Shown here: piece by piece, positions 16,809 to 25,021 of the stretch
How positions within the stretch are numbered: position 1 is the first letter of the stretch
Layout of the letters: the number at the start of each line of letters is the position of its first letter
Assembly (NCBI GenBank): GCA_004000625.1
Contig: SAUS01000010.1
Location: forward strand, 1 to 49,758
From: Candidatus Cibiobacter qucibialis
GTDB lineage: Bacteria; Bacillota; Clostridia; Oscillospirales; Ruminococcaceae
Direction: 5' to 3'
DNA: 49,758 nt
Notes under the pieces: model-generated
Told to the model about the DNA's origin: nothing
Database searches by the model: none
Seen by the model: the letters and a program-made list of their open reading frames with translations, nothing else
Program-made: the position numbers and the translations under genes

Positions 16809-18250
16809 GAGAACGTCGCCTCCTTCTTATTGATAAAGTGGAAGCATACAATCGTAAACACGGCGCACACAATGAACACCATAATGCCCAGCACGGCAGC
16901 CATCTTGTAGTTGTAGTAATCCTGCGTCAAGCGGAACAGCCAGGTAACCAGCAGGTCAATTTCCTTTGCGTTGGACTGTGCAAGGGCCTGGTTCTGGGTT
17001 ACAAACACATCCTGCGTGAGCAGGTAAATGACGTTGAAGTTGTTGACGTTCTTGACGAAATCCGTTACCAGAGAGGGACCCTGCACGCTGAGCAGGTAGG
17101 GCAGCTTGATGCGGAAGAACATCTGCACCGGGTTGGCGCCGTCAATGCGGGCGGCCTCGATCATGTCAGCGGGAATGTTCATCAGCACGCCGGTAGCGAT
17201 CAGCATCTGGTACGGCACGCCGATCCAGATATTGATCATGATGATGGTGAACATGGCCCAGCCCGGCTGGGTCAGGAACGGAATGTAAGAAAGGCCCTTA
17301 TCCAGCAGGCCGATGTTATGCAGGAAGTCGGTAACGCCTGCATTGGCCATCATGGTATTGAAAATACCGTTGTTGGAGAAGAAGTTGCGCACCAGCAGCA
17401 GCGTAACGAACTGCGGCACCGCAATGGTCACCATGAACAGGGTACGCCAGAACTTGGGGAACTTGGTCTTTTTGTCGTTGATGAACATTGCCATCAAAAT
17501 GCCGCCAAAGAAGTTGGTAAAGGTGGCAAAGAATGCCCAAACCAACGTCCAGGTTAAAACCTTGGCAAAGGAATAACCAAACGTGGAGGTCATTCCGCCG
17601 CCGCCAAACAGGGTAAAGAAGTTGTTCAGCCCAACCCAGGTAAACAGTTCATTGGGCGGCATGTGCTGCTGGTCATAGTTGGTGAACGCAACGGCGATCA
17701 GGATGAACAGCGGCACAATGGTGAACACCACAACGCCCAGAACCGGCAGGGTGAGCAGGGTCACATAGAACTTTTCGTTCAGGTAAACGTTGATGTCCTG
17801 CACAAAGTTGTTGGTCTTTTTGCCAGCTTCACGGATCTTCTGCAGCTGATAGTTGGAAGATACCACCATCATGGCCGCCGCGATCAGTGCCGCGATCACG
17901 ATAAAGGAGATCATGCTCATCAGCAGGATCTCAAACGAATTATCGTAATCGTTTACAACGTTTTTCATCGTGGCAACATCGAACACCATCTCCATTTTTA
18001 CGGTGCCAAGGGTGCCGAACTTTGCCAGGTTGGGTACGCCAAAGAATGCCAGGAAATACAGCGCAAAGCCCTGTACAAATGTGACCAGAAGCGCCTTCAT
18101 CAGCTGGCCGTGGCCAATGTAGCCCAGACCCCATACAAAGAAGGATAGTTTGGTAAAGATATCGCCGTGCACAAAGTCATGACCAAATTTCTGCAAAAAA
18201 TTGGGTTCCTTTGGTTCCGTGTGCAGGGCCGCAGCAGCGGATTTTGCCAC
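16805..18250 (-). CDS. ganP: Sugar ABC transporter permease (MalF/GanP type)
   Basis: Encodes 481 residues, long for the family because of an extended N-terminal part with extra membrane helices (about residues 30-200), as in MalF/GanP proteins. The EAA loop is MIEAARIDGANPVQMFFRI. It pairs with the downstream permease and the lipoprotein upstream. AGGAGAG precedes the ATG. A hairpin separates it from the binding-protein gene. Confidence 0.9.
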   Translation of the reverse strand: MAKSAAAALHTEPKEPNFLQKFGHDFVHGDIFTKLSFFVWGLGYIGHGQLMKALLVTFVQGFALYFLAFFGVPNLAKFGTLGTVKMEMVFDVATMKNVVNDYDNSFEILLMSMISFIVIAALIAAAMMVVSSNYQLQKIREAGKKTNNFVQDINVYLNEKFYVTLLTLPVLGVVVFTIVPLFILIAVAFTNYDQQHMPPNELFTWVGLNNFFTLFGGGGMTSTFGYSFAKVLTWTLVWAFFATFTNFFGGILMAMFINDKKTKFPKFWRTLFMVTIAVPQFVTLLLVRNFFSNNGIFNTMMANAGVTDFLHNIGLLDKGLSYIPFLTQPGWAMFTIIMINIWIGVPYQMLIATGVLMNIPADMIEAARIDGANPVQMFFRIKLPYLLSVQGPSLVTDFVKNVNNFNVIYLLTQDVFVTQNQALAQSNAKEIDLLVTWLFRLTQDYYNYKMAAVLGIMVFIVCAVFTIVCFHFINKKEATFS

Positions 18251-18282
18251 AGGAATCTCTCCTTTCCAACGCGGTTACGCCA

Positions 18283-18331
18283 AGCGGCCCACACGTGCCC
18301 GGCAACCGTTCCGGACCGCTTGTGGGCCGCT
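18283..18331 (-). promoter_or_regulatory. Intercistronic stem-loop between ganS and ganP
   Basis: AGCGGCCCACA (18283-18293) pairs perfectly with TGTGGGCCGCT (18321-18331), with further internal CCGG pairing. No long T-run follows, so it looks like an mRNA stabiliser or partial terminator. Such elements keep binding-protein mRNA more abundant than permease mRNA. Confidence 0.7.
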
Positions 18332-18369
18332 GTTTTAGTGTATCAATGCAGCTTTTTTTGTTTTAACAA

Positions 18370-19686
18370 TTACTGGGTAACCGGTGCGGTGATGCCAGCA
18401 ACAGCATCTTCAATCAGGGTCTGGGGATCCTTGCCATCGGGGTTGCCGTTGACACAGATCTGGCCGAGGGTTTCAGCAGAAGCCCAGTAGTTGCCGCCGA
18501 CGCGCTGCAGGTTAGCGTACTCAGACTGAGCAACAACAGCGGTCAGAGCCGGAGAAGAAGCGGCTGCCAGAGCATTGGTGTTGGAGGGGCCCTGTGCACG
18601 CTGCTGGAAGCGGAGGGTCTCGTTCTCTTCGTTGGTAACGTAATCAGCCAGCAGCATGGCAGCACCAACGTTAGAGCTGTGCGGGTTGACGCCGATCAGT
18701 TTGAAGCCGGAGAAGGAAGCCATCTGGACCTGCTCACCGTTCAGGGTGTAGGTGGGCAGCTTGCAGGCGGCGTAGTTGTCGCCCCAAACTTCAGCAGCGT
18801 CGTTTGCACGCCAGGTACCGTTAACGCCGGCAACCAGGGTGCCGTCCTTCAGCTTGCCGGTGAACTCTTCGTCCTTCAGGGCAATGAAGCCAGGGTTCTT
18901 GCAGATATCAATGACAGCCTGGGTAACATCAGCACCCGGTGCTTCGTTCCAGTTGCAGACGGTGTTCACGCCGTCATCAGCCAGGTTCAGGTTCAGGCCA
19001 GCGCCAGCATAGAAGCTGTACAGGTACCAGCCGTTGGCAACGTCCATGGAAACCTTCTTGCCGGCGGCGGCTGCCTTTTCCAGCATGGTATCCAGGCTCT
19101 TAACGTCATCCTCGGTGAAGAAGGATTTATCATAGAACATGAAGTAGCCGTTATCAGCGGTCAGGGGGTAAGCATACAGCTTGCCGTTCACGGTTGCAGC
19201 GTCAACAGAAGCTGCGGTGTTGCGGCTCTTGACGTCGTCAGCGTTCAGCTGAACTTCCTGCAGGGCGCCTGCCTGAACCAGCTCGTTCAGCTGGTCATCA
19301 GCAAATGCGTAAACGTCAGCAGCGGCGGTGGGGTCGGTCAGGACGGTATCCTTGGCTGTGGACTCGGACTGAGTGCCCAGGTTGATGGTGATCTTGCCGC
19401 CGTAATTGCCGTATTCTTTGATAAAGTTATCAGCGATGGTGCGCAGCAGTTCCTGGTCTTCCTCGGCGCCCCACATGGTCAGGGTAACGTCGTTGGCGAA
19501 AGCAGCGGCTGCAGCCTGCTGCAGAACGTCACCATCGTCAGCTGCGGTGCTGTCGGTGGAGGCGGCTTCGCTGGAAGCTGCAGTGCTGGTAGACTCTGCT
19601 GCGGAAGAGGCAGGTGCGGTGCTGCCGCATGCTGCCAGGGACAGTGCCATCAAGGCAGCTGTTGCAAGTGCGAGTTGCTTTTTCAT
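18370..19686 (-). CDS. ganS: Sugar ABC transporter substrate-binding lipoprotein
   Basis: Encodes 438 residues. The N-terminus is a lipoprotein signal (lipobox LSLAAC, Cys20) followed by a Ser/Ala/Thr-rich linker to about residue 50 and a MalE-type binding domain. It captures oligosaccharides outside the membrane for the two permeases that follow. I chose ATG 19686 because AAGGAGA is 6 nt upstream. The ligand is inferred to be a beta-galactoside from the GH42 gene; maltose-type sugars remain possible because the families overlap. Confidence 0.88.
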   Translation of the reverse strand: MKKQLALATAALMALSLAACGSTAPASSAAESTSTAASSEAASTDSTAADDGDVLQQAAAAAFANDVTLTMWGAEEDQELLRTIADNFIKEYGNYGGKITINLGTQSESTAKDTVLTDPTAAADVYAFADDQLNELVQAGALQEVQLNADDVKSRNTAASVDAATVNGKLYAYPLTADNGYFMFYDKSFFTEDDVKSLDTMLEKAAAAGKKVSMDVANGWYLYSFYAGAGLNLNLADDGVNTVCNWNEAPGADVTQAVIDICKNPGFIALKDEEFTGKLKDGTLVAGVNGTWRANDAAEVWGDNYAACKLPTYTLNGEQVQMASFSGFKLIGVNPHSSNVGAAMLLADYVTNEENETLRFQQRAQGPSNTNALAAASSPALTAVVAQSEYANLQRVGGNYWASAETLGQICVNGNPDGKDPQTLIEDAVAGITAPVTQ

Positions 19687-19727
19687 AATCATTCTCCTTC
19701 ATCTGCTATATCACAAGCTTCTCAAGG

Positions 19728-19749
19728 TTGCGCATCATCGTTGCGCAAC
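19728..19749 (-). promoter_or_regulatory. LacI-type operator pair downstream of the ganS promoter
   Basis: TTGCGCAT (19728-19735) and GTTGCGCAAC (19740-19749), central-CG palindromes as used by LacI-family proteins. They lie just past the predicted transcription start of ganS. The same motif occurs at 19878-19895 and in front of the LacI gene at 21029-21047. Confidence 0.65.
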
Positions 19750-19765
19750 TTTGTTTCACAACTTA

Positions 19766-19794
19766 AGGATACACAATTCTATTTTCAGTGTCAA
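19766..19794 (-). promoter_or_regulatory. Sigma-A promoter of the ganSPQ genes
   Basis: Read on the minus strand: TTGACA (19794-19789), 17-bp spacer, TATCCT (19771-19766). The ganS start is 80 bp downstream, and the operator pair lies between. Confidence 0.7.
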
Positions 19795-19877
19795 TGTTCA
19801 TAATCAACATGTTTTACCATGTTTTCTTGTGCATTTTTCACAGCCTGTTACACTTTTGTAACAATGTCGAATTTTGT

Positions 19878-19895
19878 ATGCGCAACATTGCGCAA
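19878..19895 (-). promoter_or_regulatory. Upstream LacI-type operator pair
   Basis: ATGCGCAA and TTGCGCAA start exactly 10 bp apart, about 120-135 bp upstream of the predicted ganS transcription start. Together with the downstream pair they could support repression by DNA looping. Confidence 0.6.
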
Positions 19896-19922
19896 CTTTA
19901 GTACAGGCTTTTTAACAACAAT

Positions 19923-19964
19923 CAGCCTTTCCTGGTGCACACGCTGTGCGCGCAGGAAAGGCTG
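19923..19964 (-). terminator. Stem-loop after the LacI regulator gene
   Basis: CAGCCTTTCCTG (19923-19934) pairs perfectly with CAGGAAAGGCTG (19953-19964). The minus-strand sequence after it is moderately T-rich (ATTGTTGTT). It separates the regulator transcript from ganS. Confidence 0.75.
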
Positions 19965-20001
19965 TATCAATCATCATATTTTACAATATTGGTAATATTA
20001 T

Positions 20002-21006
20002 CTATTTTGTGGACTCGCGCAAAATCACCTGATATCCCTGCATCTGGCGCAATGCGATTTGCTTGCCCGCCAAAATATCCAGCAGCATCCGGCACGCCGT
20101 GGCGCCCAGGCGCTCGCCGTCAAACTGAGCGGCCGAGATCTGCGGGGTTGAGCTGGTCAGCAGCTCACTATCATAAAAGCTGGCCAGTTTCACCTGTTCC
20201 GGTACCTTGATGTGCCGGGCGCGCAGCTCCTGCAGCACCGCGACCGCCATGCTGTCGTCCGCGCAGAGCAGGCATTCGGGCTTTTGCTCCAGCGCACCTT
20301 CCAATGCATCGATCCGCTGTTCGCTGGTTTCAATGCCCGTCCAAATCAATTTCTGGTCCACCTGCACCCCACAGTCGGAAAATCCGCGCAGGTATCCGCG
20401 CCGCCGGTCCTCGTTGACGGTATAGTTGGTGCAGCCGCCCATATAGGCAATGCGGCGCATGCCCAGCTGCAGCAGCAGGCGGGTCATCTCGGCGGACGCT
20501 CCTACCTGGTCGTTATCCACCTGGGGTACCTTATCGTCATCCACGCGGCCAATGGCCACAAAAGGCACGTTGTGGCGCTGCAAAGTCTGCACACATTCAT
20601 CGTGCAGCATCGTACGGGACAAAATCACGCCATCCACCTTGTAGGATTCCAGCTGGCGTTCCAGCTGGCCTACATCGGTTTCTCCCGCATAGCACAGCAG
20701 CAGGTCATACCCGCGCTGGGCCGCCATGTTCCACACACCGCCCATGCACTTGCGCAGGAACGGCAAGTCCAGCCGCATAAAATGCTTGGGGATCACCAGC
20801 GCAAGGTTGTTGGTTGGGCCCTGTTGCGCAGTGCGCAGCGGCGCAGCGGCATCCTGGCGGCCCTTGCCGATATAATCGAACACACGCGCGCGGGTAGCCT
20901 CGCTCACGCGCCCCTTGCCGGATATTGCGCGGGATACCGTTGTTTTTGATATATCCAATGCCTCCGCCACTTCCGCGATGGTCACTTCATCACGCTTACC
21001 CGCCAT
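20002..21006 (-). CDS. ganR: LacI-family transcriptional regulator
   Basis: Encodes 334 residues with an N-terminal LacI helix-turn-helix and hinge (TIAEVAEALDISKTTVSRAI, about residues 9-28) and a periplasmic-binding-like sugar-sensing domain. It lies directly upstream of the binding-protein gene on the same strand, as GanR does in Bacillus. TTGCGCAA-type sites occur in front of both its own promoter and ganS, so it probably represses itself and the operon until an inducer sugar binds. ATG 21006 follows AGGAGGGGG. Confidence 0.88.
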   Translation of the reverse strand: MAGKRDEVTIAEVAEALDISKTTVSRAISGKGRVSEATRARVFDYIGKGRQDAAAPLRTAQQGPTNNLALVIPKHFMRLDLPFLRKCMGGVWNMAAQRGYDLLLCYAGETDVGQLERQLESYKVDGVILSRTMLHDECVQTLQRHNVPFVAIGRVDDDKVPQVDNDQVGASAEMTRLLLQLGMRRIAYMGGCTNYTVNEDRRRGYLRGFSDCGVQVDQKLIWTGIETSEQRIDALEGALEQKPECLLCADDSMAVAVLQELRARHIKVPEQVKLASFYDSELLTSSTPQISAAQFDGERLGATACRMLLDILAGKQIALRQMQGYQVILRESTK

Positions 21007-21028
21007 TCAGCCCCCTCCTTTTCCCATG

Positions 21029-21047
21029 TTGCGCAGGCATTGCGCAC
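21029..21047 (-). promoter_or_regulatory. LacI-type operator pair at the regulator's own promoter
   Basis: TTGCGCAG and TTGCGCAC start 11 bp apart, between the -10 box and the start codon. Placement matches that at ganS, implying autoregulation. Confidence 0.6.
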
Positions 21048-21054
21048 TAATAAC

Positions 21055-21083
21055 AGCATATGTGTTTGTTGTACATTTGTCAA
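21055..21083 (-). promoter_or_regulatory. Sigma-A promoter of the LacI regulator
   Basis: On the minus strand: TTGACA (21083-21078), 17-bp spacer, TATGCT (21060-21055). The operator pair at 21029-21047 overlaps the expected transcription start. Confidence 0.7.
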
Positions 21084-21096
21084 TCTGCAAACAGCA

Positions 21097-21126
21097 CAAA
21101 AAAAGCCTGCCAGATTTGGCAGGCTT
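21097..21126 (-). terminator. Rho-independent terminator after tcdA
   Basis: A 10-bp perfect stem (AAGCCTGCCA / TGGCAGGCTT) with a 4-nt loop and, on the minus strand, a run of T. It ends transcription coming from tcdA, just before the LacI promoter. Confidence 0.9.
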
Positions 21127-21222
21127 GCCGCGCAGTACAGCCGTTCCAAGCATAGGCGGATGGCCGCCGCCCGGAATCTCTCCCGAAATTTTTCGTGTAT
21201 TAAAATTTCTGTTGGGAGCATA

Positions 21223-21243
21223 GGGGCGCACATTGTGCGCCCC
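21223..21243. repeat. Palindrome C copy
   Basis: GGGGCGCACA-T-TGTGCGCCCC palindrome in the gap between the tcdA terminator and the tcdA end. The remaining gap (21127-21360) holds no gene that I can support. Confidence 0.8.
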
Positions 21244-21360
21244 ACGCCTTGACATAGCAACGCACATTTATGTCATGCACATGGCAAACGTCCGTTGGTG
21301 AACACTGTTCACCCTTACGGAGCATCTTTGTTTTCCTGACGTTTTCGATAGGTATTGCCC

Positions 21361-22131
21361 TTATTTTTTCTGCGGTTTGCCGTTGGCAATATCGCGCACA
21401 ACCTCACCCGCAATGATCAGCCCCGCGGCGGCGGGCACAAAGGCGTTGCTGCCGGGAACCTGGCGGCGCTGGGTACATTTGCGGGCCGTGTCGGGCGGGC
21501 AGATGCAATGGGTGCGGCAGCTGATGGTCGTATCATCAATGGGGGTCAGTGCAGGCTCTTTGGAGTATACCACCTTCAGGTGCTTGACCCCGCGCTTGCG
21601 CAGCTCAGCGCGCATTACGCGGGCCAGCGGGCAGACGGAGGTATCGTAAATATCCGCAACTTCCAGGGCGGAAGCATCCAGCTTGTTGCCCGCGCCCATG
21701 CAGCTGATGATGGGCGTGCCCGTTGCCTGCGCCTGCATGACCAGTTCCAGCTTGCCCTTTACCGTGTCGATGGCATCGACCACATAGTCGTACTGGCTGA
21801 AATCGAACTGGTCGGCGGTGTCTGGCATGTAGAACGTCTTGTAGGTGTTCACCACGGCGTCCGGGTTGATATCATGGATGCGCTCTTCCGCCACATCCAC
21901 CTTGTATTTGCCCACCGTTTTGCGGGTGGCCAGGATCTGGCGGTTCAGGTTGGTCAGGCAGACCTTGTCGTCATCAATCAGGTCCAGCGTGCCAATGCCG
22001 CTGCGTGCCAGTGCTTCCACCGTATAGCCTCCAACACCGCCAACGCCAAACACGGCCACACGGGCGTTGTACAGGCGCTCCATTGCCTCCTTGCCAAACA
22101 ACAACTGCGTTCTTGAAAACTGATTCAGCAT
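21361..22131 (-). CDS. tcdA: tRNA threonylcarbamoyladenosine dehydratase (TcdA)
   Basis: Encodes 256 residues of the ThiF/MoeB/E1 superfamily. It has the nucleotide-binding VFGVGGVGGYTVEALARSG motif near residue 27, the LNRQ motif that follows the first domain, and a CxxC-like cysteine pair region (CRTHCICPP). TcdA uses ATP to cyclise t6A37 of tRNA to ct6A. The N-terminus FSRTQLLFGKEAMERL is typical of this subgroup rather than ThiF or MoeB. ATG 22131 follows GGGGGAG; the longer frame lacks a ribosome site. It is monocistronic. Confidence 0.88.
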   Translation of the reverse strand: MLNQFSRTQLLFGKEAMERLYNARVAVFGVGGVGGYTVEALARSGIGTLDLIDDDKVCLTNLNRQILATRKTVGKYKVDVAEERIHDINPDAVVNTYKTFYMPDTADQFDFSQYDYVVDAIDTVKGKLELVMQAQATGTPIISCMGAGNKLDASALEVADIYDTSVCPLARVMRAELRKRGVKHLKVVYSKEPALTPIDDTTISCRTHCICPPDTARKCTQRRQVPGSNAFVPAAAGLIIAGEVVRDIANGKPQKK

Positions 22132-22294
22132 ACTGCCTGCTCCCCCACGGTTTTGTAAATTAACAAACAAATGGGCGGGTTCGCGCCCGCCCAACCTATC
22201 AAATCGGTAGTCTTTTCAAATTATAAAGCGCAGCATACAAAAAGTCAAGGGGAAGCCCTGCGCAGAGCTTCCCCCCTGACATATGTTTTGCATT

Positions 22295-22479
22295 TTACAG
22301 CTCGCTGCCGTTTGTGGCGATCACATGGGCGTACCACGCAGCGGAATCCTTGGGGATGCGTTCCATGGTGCGGTAGTCCACATAAATCAGCCCAAAGCGC
22401 TTGCTGTAGCCTTCGGCCCACTCATAGTTATCCATGATTGAGATGCCGCACCCCACAAAAAGTCTTTCGGGAATTCCAT
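22295..22479 (-). pseudogene. GH1 beta-glucosidase scar with large internal deletion
   Basis: Reading the minus strand from ATG 22479, AGAGGTGAC precedes a typical GH1 start, MEFPKDFLWGAASQ. This joins directly and out of frame to a typical GH1 end: MDNYEWAEGYSKRFGLIYVD, then YRTMERIPKDSAAWYAHVIA to a TAA at 22297-22295. About 15 N-terminal and 50 C-terminal codons remain of a family that is normally about 450-480 residues, so roughly 400 codons were lost. The ribosome site is intact. It cannot make an enzyme. Confidence 0.85.
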
Positions 22480-22531
22480 TTTGTCACCTCTGCGGTTGAG
22501 ATATTTTATCAATCTATTTTGTGTATCCTAG

Positions 22532-22616
22532 GGTGTATCTGAAAAAGTAAAAGCATCAAGAAGTCAAAAATTCATAGAAAAATCAGAAATCGCGAAAACC
22601 GCATTAGAAATTGTAT
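22532..22616 (+). repeat. Repeat B end fragment
   Basis: Starts with GGTGTATCTGAAAA, matching the ends of the complete element at 4780-4879, followed by A-rich sequence up to repeat A. The opposite inverted end is not seen. Repeat A may have inserted into it. Confidence 0.5.
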
Positions 22617-22620
22617 TTAG

Positions 22621-22904
22621 GGCAACACCGCATAATTCTAAGTGCCGATACGGCGAGCGAGGTGCGGCAGATGCCAAGCCAAAAGCGCAGATAATACTGG
22701 ATGCTGCAAAGGTGAGCGCCGCCAGTGGCGGAAACAGCGAACCGAAGCAGGGGCAGCGGTCGCAGAGTGCGAGGGGCTTTTGCCCCCGAAGCACGATGCG
22801 GGTACCGCAACCCGACATTATCGAGCATTTTGGCAACGCAGATGCCGTGCCACAGCTGCCGGAGCGGTGCTTAAGCCGCAAGGCGGGAATTGTGCGGTGT
22901 TGCC
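22621..22904 (+). repeat. Repeat A, long form (284 bp)
   Basis: Same ends as the 172-bp copies plus an extra internal segment of about 112 bp that contains two hairpins (GCCGCCAGTGGCGG and GGGGCTTTTGCCCC). The 4-bp duplication TTAG flanks both ends (22617-22620 and 22905-22908). An 88-codon open frame inside it (MPIRRARCGRC...) belongs to the repeat, not to a gene. Confidence 0.92.
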
Positions 22905-22908
22905 TTAG

Positions 22909-23178
22909 ATGTTTTTCGTTACCCAATCCCGTAGGGGCGCACATTGTGCGTCCGTTGCCTTGCGGCGAATGATGTGGCGCGGCCCGTCCGCGGGACGATG
23001 CAAGCATCGCCCCCTACAAATATTGGCAGCGTTTATAGCAACCGGCAGGGTCTCTCCCCGGCGCGATGAGGGCATCGCGCCCTACTTCATCCGCCGCACA
23101 ATTCCTAATCGCTCGTTCCTGATTTCTAATTTTTCCTTCCAACTCCTAACTCCTCACTCCTACCTCCTAACTTCCAAC
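22909..23178. other. Intergenic cluster of palindromic repeats
   Basis: No gene is seen. It contains palindrome C (22934-22952, right arm with one change), GGGACGATGCAAGCATCGCCCC near 23002, GCGCGATGAGGGCATCGCGC near 23061, and a CTAACTCCTCACTCC-type pyrimidine run (about 23097-23178). These are dispersed hairpin repeats that lie just downstream of the phosphoglucomutase gene. Confidence 0.7.
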
Positions 23179-24861
23179 TCACTTCATGAGCATTTCCGCT
23201 GCCTTCGCCAGCTCCGCGTTCACCGCATCGGCTTCCGCTTCGCTCTTGCCCACGGCGGACAGATACACTTTGATTTTCGGCTCGGTGCCGGAGGGGCGCA
23301 CCATCAGCTTGTGGCCGCCCGCCAGGTGGTATTCCAGCACGTTGGCGCGGGGCAGGCCGGTGCCATCGGTATCATAATCCGCAACACGCTCCACCGCATA
23401 GCCCGCAATCTCTTTGGGCGGGTCGGCGCGCAGAGTCTTCATCAGGTTCTGCATGGTGTACATGCCGGTTTCGCCCTCAAAGGCAAAGCTGCACAGGGCG
23501 TTGCGGTAATAGCCAAACTCTTTGTACAGCGCTTCAATGGCATCCAGCAGCGTCATGCTCTGCTGGGCATACCAGGCGGCGGCTTCACACACCAGCAGCG
23601 TGGCGTTCACGGCATCCTTATCCCGCACATGTCCGCCGGACAGGTAACCATAGCTCTCCTCAAAGCCAAAGATATAGCGTTCCACATGGCCCTCTGCTTC
23701 CAGCTTGCCGATCTGCTCGCCGATGAACTTAAAGCCCGTCAGGGTGCGGCGCAGCTCCACGCCGTACTTTTTGGCAACCGGCGTTGCCATATCGGTGGAA
23801 ACAATGGTGGTCACGGCCACGGGATCCTTGGGCATGGTGCCGCGGGCCAGGCGGGTACGGCAGATATAATCCAGCAGGATAATGCCCATCTCGTTGCCGG
23901 TGATCAGCCGGTAGCCGCCCTTGCCGTCCGGCACAGCGGTGCCGCAGCGGTCACAGTCGGGGTCGGTGCCAAGCAGAAGATCCGGGTGTGCTTTATCGCA
24001 CAGTTCCAGTCCCTTCTGCATGGCTTCACGGATTTCCGGGTTGGGATACGGGCAGGTGGGGAAGTTCCCATCCGGTGTTTCCTGCTCCGGCACCACCGTC
24101 ACATGGGTCACACCCAGCTTGGCCAGCAGTTTTTTTACGCACTCCAGGCCGGTGCCGTTCAGCGGGGTGTACACCAGCTTGAGCTGCTCAATGCCGGTGC
24201 CATCGCCAACGCGCTGGTCATATACAGCCTGTACAAAATCATCCAGGCATTTGTCGTCAATGCTCACAATGCGGCCTGCCTGCACACCGGCTTCATAATC
24301 CACCAGCTTTACGCCGTCAAAGCAGTCCACTTTTTCGATTGCAGCCAGAATTTTATCTGCCACTTCCAGCGTGATCTGGCAGCCATCGGCGCCATACACT
24401 TTATAGCCGTTGTACTTGGCCGGGTTGTGGCTGGCTGTAATGCAGACGCCTGCCCCGCAGCCCAGGTAACGCACCGCCCAGGAAAGTGCGGGCGTGGGCT
24501 CCAGCCGCGGGTACACGCAGGCGGTAATGCCGTTTGCCGCCAGCACGCGGGCAGCTTCGCGGGTGAACAGTTCGCCATTATTGCGGCTGTCATGCGCAAT
24601 GGCGATCTTTTTGGGCAGGTCGGTCGTGTTCAGGTAATCGGCCAGGCCCTGGGTGGCCTTGCGCACCGTGTACAGGTTCATGCGGTTGGTGCCCGCCCCT
24701 AGCACACCGCGCAGGCCGCCGGTGCCAAATTCCAGGTCACGGTAAAAACGGTCCGTGATAGCGGCATCATCCCCGGCAATGCCGTGCAGTTCTTCCGCCA
24801 CAGCGGTATCCAGTTCCGGCTGGGCCAGCCAACGGTCATACAGTTCTTTCGCTGTATTCAT
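23179..24861 (-). CDS. pgcA: Phosphoglucomutase / phosphomannomutase
   Basis: Encodes 560 residues of the alpha-D-phosphohexomutase family and interconverts glucose-1-phosphate and glucose-6-phosphate. The phosphoserine loop is ITASHNP (Ser144), the Mg2+ loop is DPDCDRCG, the sugar-binding loop is FGFEESYGYLSGGHVRDKDA and the phosphate-binding loop is RPSGTEPKIKVYL. All four are intact. Length fits PgcA-type enzymes. ATG 24861 follows AAGG at 7 nt. It is monocistronic, with an extended -10 promoter upstream. Confidence 0.93.
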   Translation of the reverse strand: MNTAKELYDRWLAQPELDTAVAEELHGIAGDDAAITDRFYRDLEFGTGGLRGVLGAGTNRMNLYTVRKATQGLADYLNTTDLPKKIAIAHDSRNNGELFTREAARVLAANGITACVYPRLEPTPALSWAVRYLGCGAGVCITASHNPAKYNGYKVYGADGCQITLEVADKILAAIEKVDCFDGVKLVDYEAGVQAGRIVSIDDKCLDDFVQAVYDQRVGDGTGIEQLKLVYTPLNGTGLECVKKLLAKLGVTHVTVVPEQETPDGNFPTCPYPNPEIREAMQKGLELCDKAHPDLLLGTDPDCDRCGTAVPDGKGGYRLITGNEMGIILLDYICRTRLARGTMPKDPVAVTTIVSTDMATPVAKKYGVELRRTLTGFKFIGEQIGKLEAEGHVERYIFGFEESYGYLSGGHVRDKDAVNATLLVCEAAAWYAQQSMTLLDAIEALYKEFGYYRNALCSFAFEGETGMYTMQNLMKTLRADPPKEIAGYAVERVADYDTDGTGLPRANVLEYHLAGGHKLMVRPSGTEPKIKVYLSAVGKSEAEADAVNAELAKAAEMLMK

Positions 24862-24931
24862 AACAGCACCTTCTTCCCCAAAGTCAGTTTCAGGAAGTGT
24901 TCGTTGTTTATCAAACATTTACACGGCCCTT

Positions 24932-24940
24932 ATTATAGCA
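24932..24940 (-). promoter_or_regulatory. Extended -10 promoter of pgcA
   Basis: On the minus strand TGC-TATAAT (24940-24932), about 70 bp before the pgcA start. The -35 area falls in the T-run of the preceding terminator and is not a good match. Confidence 0.5.
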
Positions 24941-24953
24941 GATACTTGGCCGC

Positions 24954-24992
24954 AAAAAAAGCCGCGGCGGGTAAAAATTTTACCAGCCGCGG
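24954..24992 (-). terminator. Rho-independent terminator after the ECF S gene
   Basis: CCGCGG at 24962-24967 pairs with 24987-24992, with an inner GGGTAAAA/TTTTACC pairing, followed on the minus strand by a run of seven T. It lies 30 bp after the ECF S component stop. Confidence 0.88.
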
Positions 24993-25021
24993 AAATTATA
25001 CATTTTGTATTATTCTTTCGT

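Noticed and set aside
22642..22908. 88-codon protein MPIRRARCGRC..., also in the reverse copy at 47201
   Set aside because: Lies wholly inside repeat A and recurs only with it; Arg/Cys-rich composition of a non-coding repeat.
13430..23178. Repeated CTAACTCC-type stretches considered as a CRISPR array
   Set aside because: Units are short, irregular and not separated by unique spacers of constant length; no cas genes are present.
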